Source: an uncultured Bacteroides sp. (GTDB lineage Bacteria; Bacteroidota; Bacteroidia; Bacteroidales; Bacteroidaceae). From it: DNA of 57,087 nt. Within the stretch, counting starts at the first letter, position 1. Every line of letters begins with the position of its first letter. The stretch lies in contig NZ_CAJUHF010000022.1 in assembly GCF_910585845.1 (NCBI RefSeq), positions 1 to 57,087 on the forward strand, in the 5' to 3' direction. Both the position numbers and the translations under genes were made by a program. The notes beneath the pieces are model-generated. The model did not search any database. It was given only the letters and a program-made list of their open reading frames with translations, and was not told the DNA's origin. Of this stretch, positions 35,088 to 42,344 are shown one piece after another.

Positions 35088-36260
35088 TTACAACGCCAGG
35101 CGATAAATCTCCTTACTATCCTCCTTAGTCAATTTCACATAGTTACCTACCAGTTCCCCCTTATTGCGATGCAGGCTATCTGCCAGACGGTCGATATCCG
35201 GATGCTCAATGCCCAACTCTTTAAAGCTGACCGGCAACCCCATAAAGCGGAAGAAGTGTTTCAAACGAGCCACTCCTGCCAAAGACATCTCTTCCAAGTC
35301 TTCCGATTCGGGAATGCCGAAGACGCGGTTGGCAAATTGAGCTATCTTCCTGGGATGACGTTCAGCCATGAAAGTCATCCATGCCGGCACGATGACAGCC
35401 AATCCAGCCCCATGCGTTACATTATAGATGGCACTTACTTCATGCTCTAAGAAGTGTGACGCCCAATCCTCTTCACACCCCACCCCACAGGTACCGTTAT
35501 GGGCAATCGTTCCGCACCACATGATATTGGCACGCGCACCATAATTTTCCGGGTTCTGCTTGATGCGATAAGCCTCTTTGATGATAGCCGTCAGCGTACC
35601 TTCACATACTCGGTCGGCAATCTCCACATCCTGCGTATTGGTGAAGTAACGTTCCATGATATGCACCATCATGTCGACAATGCCACAGGCGGTCTGGAAA
35701 GGCGGAAGTGTATAAGTCAGCTCAGGATTCATGATGGAGAAGACAGGACGCAACAACTCCGGCACACGCAGACTCAGCTTCTGAAGCGTATCTACTTTCG
35801 TAATGACCGAATTGCCCGAACCTTCGCTGCCCGCAGCAGGAATGGTCAATACGACGGCCACCTTCAATGCCTTCGCCACTTTGGCCTTGCCTATAAAGAA
35901 ATCCCAAAAGTCACCCTCGTATGGCACACCGGCAGCAATCGCCTTTGCTGTATCTATGACCGAACCACCACCTACGGGAAGCAACAGGTCGACCTGCTCA
36001 CGACGGCAAATCTCAATACCTTCATACACTTTCGTATCCACAGGATTAGGCTGTACGCCCCCCATCTCACAATACTGTATATCCGCCTCTTGCAAAGAAT
36101 GTTTTACCCTGTCCAACAGTCCGCTACGCACTACCGAACCACCACCATACACGATCATCACTTTCCGTGCACCATATTTATGTGCCAACACTCCCACCCG
36201 ACTCTCTGTTCCTTTGCCAAAAACAAATTCGGTAGGGCTGTAAAAAACAAAATCATTCAT
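35088..36260 (-). CDS. Iron-containing alcohol dehydrogenase (YqhD/BDH type)
   Basis: A 390-residue cytosolic group III alcohol dehydrogenase. The N-terminal Rossmann-like part (about 1-185) has KVMIVYGGGSV and the dinucleotide motif LPVGGGSVIDTAKAIA. The C-terminal helical part holds the metal ligands in CGIVDMMVHIMERYF and EHEVSAIYNVTHGAGLAVIVP, with His residues at the expected spacing. It is most like the NADPH-dependent butanol dehydrogenase/YqhD class and would reduce aldehydes to alcohols. No pathway partner is adjacent; the downstream neighbour is the Crp/Fnr gene 84 bases away. Confidence 0.88.
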   Translation of the reverse strand: MNDFVFYSPTEFVFGKGTESRVGVLAHKYGARKVMIVYGGGSVVRSGLLDRVKHSLQEADIQYCEMGGVQPNPVDTKVYEGIEICRREQVDLLLPVGGGSVIDTAKAIAAGVPYEGDFWDFFIGKAKVAKALKVAVVLTIPAAGSEGSGNSVITKVDTLQKLSLRVPELLRPVFSIMNPELTYTLPPFQTACGIVDMMVHIMERYFTNTQDVEIADRVCEGTLTAIIKEAYRIKQNPENYGARANIMWCGTIAHNGTCGVGCEEDWASHFLEHEVSAIYNVTHGAGLAVIVPAWMTFMAERHPRKIAQFANRVFGIPESEDLEEMSLAGVARLKHFFRFMGLPVSFKELGIEHPDIDRLADSLHRNKGELVGNYVKLTKEDSKEIYRLAL

Positions 36261-36299
36261 GCCCCATCTATTTTATTAAATCATTTTATTCAGCTTTTA

Positions 36300-36387
36300 G
36301 AGCCTGTTTAAATTTCCTTCAAAAAGTTTTTTATTCATCCTCAAAAATAACTCTCAAAAGAAAGCTGAACAAAATTTAAACAGACTC
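36300..36387 (-). mobile_element. MITE copy 3, internally deleted, 88 bp
   Basis: It has the left arm GAGCCTGTTTAAATTTCC and right arm AAAATTTAAACAGACTC, flanked by TTA at 36297-36299 and 36388-36390. Relative to the full-length copies about 84 bp of the centre is missing, joined at a CA shared by both sides. It lies just upstream of the alcohol dehydrogenase gene. Confidence 0.8.
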
Positions 36388-36627
36388 TTAGATATCCATC
36401 ACAAAAATAGTGATTTGTTCGGAACAACGAATCACTGACAAATAAAAACATATCATCTTTCGTTTGACTCCCCGACCCAAGAAATGTCCCAATAATCGCC
36501 CATACCTTCTTCCTATATCCCCATAATCAACCGAAACATTCTTTTATAATCGTTAAATAGTTTCAAAAGACGTCCTCCGGTACATCCATTTGCAAATATA
36601 AAATATACTTTTGCAAAAAAAATAAAA
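36388..36627. other. Intergenic region between alcohol dehydrogenase and phosphotransferase genes
   Basis: Together with MITE copy 3 this makes a 367-base gap between divergent genes. TACTTTTG at 36606-36613 fits the -7 consensus TAnnTTTG for the plus-strand gene, but no TTTG is found 19-21 bases upstream of it. Nothing else was identified. Confidence 0.4.
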
Positions 36628-37329
36628 ATGGGAAAAGAATTATCAAACAGGATTCAAACTTCATTGCTGAACGCAGCAGAAAAGAAACTTTTGATATGGC
36701 TGGCAGAAAGACAACCAAAATGGATGACTTCAGATATCCTGACTTATATAGGAGTATTCGGCGCAATAGTCTGTGCTTTAGGTTTCATATTGGCACATAT
36801 AGACAGGAATTATCTGTGGATTTCATCTTTAGGACTGTTAATCAATTGGTATGGTGATAGCTTAGACGGCACATTGGCTCGTGTACGTCATGCCCAACGC
36901 CCTATTTACGGGTTCTTCATAGACCATACGCTGGATGCCATTACCATTTGTATCATGTGCATTGGTGCAGGACTTTCTCCGATGTTCAGACTGGATGTTG
37001 CCATGTTGGTTTTGGCCGGTTATCTGGTTCTATCCATTTACACCTATATCTCCACCATCATCAAAGATGAATTCCGACTGACCTACGGTAGCTTCGGTCC
37101 TACTGAATTCCGATTGGTCATCATCCTTATCAATACCATCTTTATGTACACTGCCTTGCCGGAACTGACTTACACCATCTCCGGACAGACATTGGGAATA
37201 TTCGACATTGCCGGTCTGCTGATTGCCGTATTTCTCTTCGTGGCATGGCTCAGCCAGTTCGTTACCGACCGACGCATCTTATCAGAACGTGACCCATTGA
37301 AACCTTATAACCCCGAAAACAAAGACTGA
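36628..37329 (+). CDS. CDP-alcohol phosphatidyltransferase family protein
   Basis: A 233-residue integral membrane enzyme. The family signature D-x2-D-G-x2-A-R-x8-G-x3-D-x3-D is complete: DSLDGTLAR, eight residues, then GFFIDHTLD (about residues 72-97). Six hydrophobic segments surround it (YIGVFGAIVCALGFILAHI first). It would join a CDP-linked donor to an alcohol to make a phospholipid or a related lipid; the sequence does not say which alcohol. The GtrA-family gene starts 6 bases downstream, so the pair is one transcript, perhaps making and moving a lipid-linked product. Confidence 0.85.
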   Translation: MGKELSNRIQTSLLNAAEKKLLIWLAERQPKWMTSDILTYIGVFGAIVCALGFILAHIDRNYLWISSLGLLINWYGDSLDGTLARVRHAQRPIYGFFIDHTLDAITICIMCIGAGLSPMFRLDVAMLVLAGYLVLSIYTYISTIIKDEFRLTYGSFGPTEFRLVIILINTIFMYTALPELTYTISGQTLGIFDIAGLLIAVFLFVAWLSQFVTDRRILSERDPLKPYNPENKD

Positions 37330-37334
37330 CAGCC

Positions 37335-37766
37335 TTGCGTACTTATTTAGAATTTGTAATAAGCCGCCTGTTGGGTACAGGTGTGGATACGTTCATTTTG
37401 TGGATATGCTCAAGCTTCTTATTCAGCGGATATTGGGGAGTTTATGTCGTCTCCCCCGTTATTTCGTTTGAATTTGCAGTAATGAGTAACTTTCTGTGCT
37501 CGTACTATTGGATATGGAAAAACCGTATAAGCGGCAGATGCAAACGTGACTTCTGGATCCGCTTCTCCATTTTCAATCTCTCTTCCGTTGTCGGTTTCTT
37601 GGTAAAGATGTTCTTCCTACTGGTGTTCCAACGGATATTTGAATGGGACGTAATTGTATGCAATTGGGCGGCTTTGCTCATTTCCGGATTATTCAATTAC
37701 TTCCTGGCGGACACGATTGTTTTCAGAAAGAAGTTCTTGTTCGGGAGAAGCGAAGAGGCTGTTTAA
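37335..37766 (+). CDS. GtrA-family membrane protein
   Basis: A 143-residue protein with four hydrophobic helices, typical of GtrA, a family linked to flipping of lipid-linked sugars. Motifs include RLLGTGVDTFILWICSSFLF and VMSNFLCSYYWIWKN. The start is TTG at 37335, 6 bases after the previous stop; no ATG lies near. The C-terminal codons GAG-GCT-GTT-TAA belong to the terminal repeat of a decayed MITE, so the last three residues (EAV) and the stop codon are supplied by the mobile element. Confidence 0.8.
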   Translation: MRTYLEFVISRLLGTGVDTFILWICSSFLFSGYWGVYVVSPVISFEFAVMSNFLCSYYWIWKNRISGRCKRDFWIRFSIFNLSSVVGFLVKMFFLLVFQRIFEWDVIVCNWAALLISGLFNYFLADTIVFRKKFLFGRSEEAV

Positions 37767-37802
37767 ATTTTGTTCACTCTTCTTTTGAGAATTCCTTTTG
37801 TA
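37755..37802 (+). mobile_element. MITE copy 5, single decayed end
   Basis: GAGGCTGTTTAAATTTTG, then GTTCACTCTTCTTTTGAGAATTC-like sequence, matches the left half of copy 1 with a few changes. The other end and the target duplication are missing. The element provides the stop codon of the GtrA gene. Confidence 0.65.
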
Positions 37803-37817
37803 AGAAGATAGATCCTC

Positions 37818-39134
37818 TTATTTCACGATAATACGGAATCGGGTCAACCCGTCACTGTATGTGCGTAATGAGAACGAGCACCCGTGGCGCGTCAGTACCT
37901 CGCGGATAAACACCAATCCTATCCCCTGCCCGTTCGGTTTCGTAGAGAAGAAAGGACTGAAGATCTTCGCTTCCGTTTCCTTCGTCATACCAGGACCGTT
38001 GTCCACCACTTCAATCGTACCCGGTGCAATCGTACGCACCACAATCCGCCCTTGGGCAGTAACGGTGCCTTCGGGAGCATGTTCTATACTCTCTACTGCA
38101 TTCTTTATGATATTCACCAGCACCTGCTCGAAAAGTATGGCATCCAAACGGGCATCTTCCATGTCCGGATCATACTCTTCCACCAGCAGAATGTCGCGGT
38201 CGGCACACATCCCTTCCATAAAGCGTTTACACATAGCGACCAGGTCATTCACCTTCACCAGCGCCAAAGTGGGTTCGGGAATTTTCACCACATCGGCAAA
38301 ACGGGTAATGAAACGGCTCATGGAGAAGCAACGTTCCATACAAACCCGCATCACTTCGCAAATATCCTCCATATCGTTGTCCGTAGAGAGTGCCTGTTCG
38401 ACAGTGTCGAGCGTGGACGTAATGCCAGCCGTCGTATTATTCACCTCATGCGCAATCATCCGGATCACCTTCTCATACGCTTTCTTCTCGGCACGCATCA
38501 CTTCGTCCGTCATCTTCTCTATCAGGTAGAAGGGATGATGGAATCCCCTATCGATAAAAGAAGAATGAGTGCACTTATAAATATTGGCATCATTCAGTTG
38601 CACGACTGACGTATGGTCTTTGGGAATGGCAGCAAGTTCTTCTGCCAAGGGAGAATCAATCTCCTCAATCCTCTTGCCCATCACCTCTTCCAGTTGCACC
38701 CCCATCATTTTCAATCCCATCGGATTGAGCTGCGACACTTCGCCATCCAATGTAGTGATGACCACTCCCATAGGGGAAGCCTGAATCAGCAGGTCCAAAA
38801 AGTGATTCTGCTCACGCAGACGCAAGCGTTCATTCTTCAGTTGCTCCATCATACGGTTGAAGACATTTACGATACGGTCCGTCTCATATTGTCCCACTTT
38901 ACTGAGTCGGCTACTGAAATCCTGTTCGCGCAACAACTCCATACCACTGCCAATGATGTTCATCGGTTTCACGATCTTACGGTAGAAGACAATCAGAAAC
39001 ATCAGAATAAAAACAATGCCCCCCTCCACCATATAAAGATGCAATGGCTGTATTCCTTTCGACAAATAGATCAGCATTCCGCCTAACCCCAAAAGGAAAA
39101 ATACGAGTATGGAAAAATAGAACTTTATTCGCAC
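37818..39134 (-). CDS. NtrB-type membrane sensor histidine kinase
   Basis: A 438-residue kinase. Two membrane helices lie near the N-terminus (about 5-24 and 32-50) with a very short external loop, so it may sense within the membrane or cytoplasm. A HAMP-like segment (KPMNIIGSGMELLREQDFSSRL), a PAS domain (LIQASPMGVVITTLDGEVSQLN) and the HisKA motif MIAHEVNNTTAG follow. The HATPase boxes are VNIIKNAVES, VVDNGPGM and GQGIGLVFIREVLTRHG. The NtrC-type regulator gene ends 19 bases upstream, so the two form a pair. The likely output is the sigma-54 promoter before tolC. Confidence 0.85.
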   Translation of the reverse strand: MRIKFYFSILVFFLLGLGGMLIYLSKGIQPLHLYMVEGGIVFILMFLIVFYRKIVKPMNIIGSGMELLREQDFSSRLSKVGQYETDRIVNVFNRMMEQLKNERLRLREQNHFLDLLIQASPMGVVITTLDGEVSQLNPMGLKMMGVQLEEVMGKRIEEIDSPLAEELAAIPKDHTSVVQLNDANIYKCTHSSFIDRGFHHPFYLIEKMTDEVMRAEKKAYEKVIRMIAHEVNNTTAGITSTLDTVEQALSTDNDMEDICEVMRVCMERCFSMSRFITRFADVVKIPEPTLALVKVNDLVAMCKRFMEGMCADRDILLVEEYDPDMEDARLDAILFEQVLVNIIKNAVESIEHAPEGTVTAQGRIVVRTIAPGTIEVVDNGPGMTKETEAKIFSPFFSTKPNGQGIGLVFIREVLTRHGCSFSLRTYSDGLTRFRIIVK

Positions 39135-39153
39135 ATCTTCAACTATTGATACC

Positions 39154-40515
39154 TCACTTCTCGCTAACCGTTATATTAAATTTCTCCAATCGGCGATAAA
39201 GCGCAGCCCGACTGATGCCGAGTGCCACAGCCACTTGACTGAGATTTCCCTTATAGTGTTCCACTGCCTGCATGATGGTCTGGCGTTCTATTTCATCCAG
39301 CGTCATACCGGCTAATGAAGAAGTTCCTAAAGCCTTTGCCGGTTCATCATACCGCAGATACTGCGCATCAAAATCCGAGGCTTCCAATGTCTGCTTTCCG
39401 CTGACAAGTATGGTGCGTTCCACCAGATTCTTCAGTTCACGTATATTTCCCGGATAAGGCAGGCGGGAAAGAAAGTTGATGGCATCTGCCGAGAATTCGG
39501 TACGTGGCAACCCGTTCACTTCCGCCTGGCGGTCGGCAAAATGGCGCGCCAACAAAGGGATGTCTTCACGACGCTCACGCAGTGCAGGCAGTTGCACGGT
39601 TATCAGATTGATGCGGTAGAACAAATCTTCGCGGAAAGTACCTTCCGATACCATCTTCCGCAGGTCGGCATTGGTAGCAGAAACCACACGAATATCCGTC
39701 TTGCGCGGACGGCTGTCGCCCAGCACTTCAAAAGTCTGATCTTGAAGCACACGAAGCAACTTCACCTGACAAGAGAGGTCAAGCTCGCCAATCTCATCCA
39801 AGAAGATAGTACCCTTGTTTGCCAATTCAAAACGTCCTACCCTATCGGCAGTGGCATCCGTGAATGCACCTTTCTTATGACCGAACATCTCGCTCTCAAA
39901 AAGACTTTGCGATATTCCTCCCAGATTGACTTTCACAAACGGCTGTTTCGCCCGCTGACTATTGATATGAATGGCTTCGGCAATCAATTCCTTACCCGTT
40001 CCACTCTCGCCGGTTATCAGTACGGATGCATTGGTACGTGCAATGCGTGCCACGGTATTCAATACCTGCATCAGTCCCTGCGACTTACCTATGATATGAC
40101 TGCGATTCAGCGTCTCACTTTGTTCTTCCGGCACTTCCTTCGGGGCAGCCGTCAGTTCGAGAGCCGTCTCAATACGTTGCAGCAGGGCGGCATTATTCCA
40201 AGGTTTCGTAATAAAATCGAAAGCCCCCGCCTGCATGCCTTGCACCGCCAGTTGGATGCTCCCCCATGCCGTCATCAGTATAACGGGCACATCGGGACGA
40301 AAGAGCTTGACTTGCTTCAACAAGGTCAGCCCTTCTTCTCCTGTCGTGGAAAGAGTGAAATTCATATCCATCAAGATAAGGGAAGGAGCTTCCATACGGA
40401 CTATCTCCATCGCTTCGCGAGGACCGGGAACAGCCTGCGCCATATATCCTGCCCGCTTCAACATGAAACTAAGAGAAGAACGTACTGCACTATCATCGTC
40501 AATTATCAGTATCAT
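39154..40515 (-). CDS. NtrC-family sigma-54-dependent response regulator
   Basis: A 453-residue activator. The receiver domain (about 1-120) has LIIDDDSAVR and the phosphoacceptor Asp in LILMDMNFT. The AAA+ domain (about 140-370) has Walker A TGESGTGKE, the sigma-54 contact loop KKGAFTDA (a variant of GAFTGA), Walker B GTIFLDEIGEL and the arginine-finger region. The Fis-type helix-turn-helix is GNLSQVAVALGISRAALYRRLEK at the end. It therefore needs RNA polymerase with sigma-54 and an upstream binding site. Both are visible upstream of tolC, the gene before it on the same strand. Confidence 0.92.
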   Translation of the reverse strand: MILIIDDDSAVRSSLSFMLKRAGYMAQAVPGPREAMEIVRMEAPSLILMDMNFTLSTTGEEGLTLLKQVKLFRPDVPVILMTAWGSIQLAVQGMQAGAFDFITKPWNNAALLQRIETALELTAAPKEVPEEQSETLNRSHIIGKSQGLMQVLNTVARIARTNASVLITGESGTGKELIAEAIHINSQRAKQPFVKVNLGGISQSLFESEMFGHKKGAFTDATADRVGRFELANKGTIFLDEIGELDLSCQVKLLRVLQDQTFEVLGDSRPRKTDIRVVSATNADLRKMVSEGTFREDLFYRINLITVQLPALRERREDIPLLARHFADRQAEVNGLPRTEFSADAINFLSRLPYPGNIRELKNLVERTILVSGKQTLEASDFDAQYLRYDEPAKALGTSSLAGMTLDEIERQTIMQAVEHYKGNLSQVAVALGISRAALYRRLEKFNITVSEK

Positions 40516-40541
40516 ACTATCTTTTATCTTTTTACAGTTTG

Positions 40542-40549
40542 CAAAAATA
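40542..40549 (-). promoter_or_regulatory. Possible -7 element before the NtrC-type regulator gene
   Basis: TATTTTTG on the minus strand fits TAnnTTTG, 27 bases before the start codon. No good TTTG lies at the required distance. If real, it would let the regulator and kinase be made without the sigma-54 promoter of tolC. Confidence 0.35.
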
Positions 40550-40636
40550 ATGATTTCATCACATAAAAAGCATTATTCGAGAATTAAAGGAGCTTATCAC
40601 TTCGCCGCGCTCCGTTAAGAGTCAAAAACCAATACC

Positions 40637-42130
40637 CTACTTCCTCACAATCTCCTCAAAGTCCGCCTCCAGTTCGCAATTGCGTTCAAAGTCCCAAAGG
40701 GTCAGGCTGCGGATCTGATAGAAATAATACCAATAATGGTATAATTCATTGATATGTTTCTGCCTTGCCGCGTCTTTCGAATTTTGCGCATCGTTCAGGT
40801 CCAGTGTACTTATCTGACCGATCATAAAGGTCTCCACACTGGTCTTATAACGTTTTTCGGCTATATCGTCAGCTTCTTGAGCTATATTCAGCTGTTGTGC
40901 CTGATTATTAAAGTTGGACACCAGCAAAAAGATATTCTGATTGAAATTCATCTGTTCCTGACGGATTCGGGAGAGAACAACTTCACGATTGCTCTTTGCC
41001 ACACGCACTTTGCCGCGACGTTTTCCCCAATCCAGAATAGGCACCTTCACGCCCACCTGGACAATCTGATTATCCAGCAAATCCTGATATGCAGTCGAAA
41101 GGGTATGATTCTGCCCCGTATATCCCACACTTGCAAAAAGGTCGATGCTACGCAAGTTTCCGCGGGCGATAGCCACTTCATAGTCCGCCTCCAACTGACG
41201 ACGACGGATATTCTGCGCAAACGAGTTACGCTCCAATGCCTTGTTCAGCACGAAGTTATACTCCATGTCTATGGCGGGAGCCTGGCCGGGTATGGTGGGA
41301 ATCAGGTTCACCTCTTCCGACAATCCCAAGAAAGAACGCAACTGAAACATATTCGCATTCAGGCTGCTTTCGGCTTCGGTCACGTCCGCCTTACTCTGCA
41401 AGACATTCAGTTTCAGCTGCAACAGGTCATTCTCTGAGATCTGCCCCATCTTGCGCTTGGCAATGGCCACTTCGTAAAGCCGGTCGGCATTCTCCTTATT
41501 CTGATAGGCGGTCTTCAGGATTTCTTTGGCTATCAACAGATTGAAATAGTAGGATATGGTCCGCATTGTCACCTCTTCGGTAGCTGTGATGAAGGCGGCT
41601 TTCGCTTCGGCATACCGCACAGGCTCTATGCGGCGGTTCCACTTCAACGCATTCACTCCGAAGATAGGTTGCGTCAACTCCAGGCTGACGGGAACGGACA
41701 TGAACTGCTTGTCTCCTCCGGAGCCCAACTGTTTGATGTATTCCAGCGAAGAGGCAAGCGACAGTTTACCGCCCGTGAACCATAAGTTCTGGTCGACAGA
41801 AAGAGTACCGGACAACCCCAGTGTATTGTTGCGCACAAAGGAGTAGGAACCGTCCGAATTCTGATAGCGGCTATACGATTTATTGTAATTGGGCAACGTA
41901 CCATTCAGGTTCACTTCCGGCAACAGATCCGCACGGAAAGTACGGTATTCCCAGTAGGCAGTTTTCAGTTCGTTCAGTGCTACGGCCGCATCCACTGACT
42001 GTGTACGTGCCAAAGCTATCGCTTCACTTAAAGTGATGAGACGTTCACGTTCGTTTGCCGATGTATCGTCCTGCGCAAAAGCAACGAACGGAAACAGCAT
42101 CCAGGCTGCTAATAAAATATTCCTTTTCAT
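40637..42130 (-). CDS. TolC-family outer-membrane efflux protein
   Basis: A 497-residue outer-membrane channel protein. The ATG at 42130 gives MKRNILLAAWMLFPFVAFAQ, a clear signal peptide; the frame upstream to 42178 covers the sigma-54 promoter and cannot be coding. Two OEP repeats (about 45-240 and 270-480) have the long-helix pattern, for example ALARTQSVDAAVALNELKTA and LNVLQSKADVTEAESSLNAN. It would form the exit duct of an efflux or secretion system, but no adaptor or pump gene accompanies it in the window. Its only co-directional neighbours are the NtrC-type regulator and kinase. Confidence 0.88.
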   Translation of the reverse strand: MKRNILLAAWMLFPFVAFAQDDTSANERERLITLSEAIALARTQSVDAAVALNELKTAYWEYRTFRADLLPEVNLNGTLPNYNKSYSRYQNSDGSYSFVRNNTLGLSGTLSVDQNLWFTGGKLSLASSLEYIKQLGSGGDKQFMSVPVSLELTQPIFGVNALKWNRRIEPVRYAEAKAAFITATEEVTMRTISYYFNLLIAKEILKTAYQNKENADRLYEVAIAKRKMGQISENDLLQLKLNVLQSKADVTEAESSLNANMFQLRSFLGLSEEVNLIPTIPGQAPAIDMEYNFVLNKALERNSFAQNIRRRQLEADYEVAIARGNLRSIDLFASVGYTGQNHTLSTAYQDLLDNQIVQVGVKVPILDWGKRRGKVRVAKSNREVVLSRIRQEQMNFNQNIFLLVSNFNNQAQQLNIAQEADDIAEKRYKTSVETFMIGQISTLDLNDAQNSKDAARQKHINELYHYWYYFYQIRSLTLWDFERNCELEADFEEIVRK

Positions 42131-42162
42131 GTTTATCAAAAAAAATAGTTGCCAACAGAAAA

Positions 42163-42177
42163 GCAAAGAGTGTGCCA
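42163..42177 (-). promoter_or_regulatory. Sigma-54 promoter of tolC
   Basis: The minus strand reads TGGCACACTCTTTGC, an exact match to TGGCAC-N5-TTGC. The -12 GC is 33 bases before the tolC start codon, leaving room for a leader of about 20 bases. No other exact match was noticed in the window. Confidence 0.88.
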
Positions 42178-42208
42178 AAGCAGCAGAACCCTTCCGGAAA
42201 GGGGAAAG

Positions 42209-42247
42209 TGTCCGTTTCCGAACAGTAGGGATGTTCGTTTATGAACG
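42209..42247 (-). promoter_or_regulatory. Paired dyads, candidate activator-binding sites upstream of tolC
   Basis: On the plus strand TGTCCG-TTTC-CGAACA (42209-42224) and TGTTCG-TTTA-TGAACG (42232-42247) are two imperfect 16-bp dyads 23 bp apart. The inner halves CGAACA and TGTTCG are exact inverted copies. They lie about 30-70 bp upstream of the -24 element, where an NtrC-type activator would bind. Confidence 0.6.
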
Positions 42248-42272
42248 CTATACTTTTACGCCTCACACCTTA

Positions 42273-42334
42273 GAACCTGTTTAAATTTCCTCCAGAAAGT
42301 CTCAAAAAAGGCTGAACAAAATTTAAACAGGTTC
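42273..42334 (-). mobile_element. MITE copy 4, minimal 62-bp palindromic form
   Basis: Ends GAACCTGTTTAAATTT and AAATTTAAACAGGTTC are exact inverted repeats, flanked by TTA at 42270-42272 and 42335-42337. Both ends carry the same change from the family (GAGCC to GAACC), keeping the pairing. It lies between the hisB stop and the tolC control region and could act as a hairpin terminator for the his operon. Confidence 0.8.
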
Positions 42335-42344
42335 TTAACTCCAG

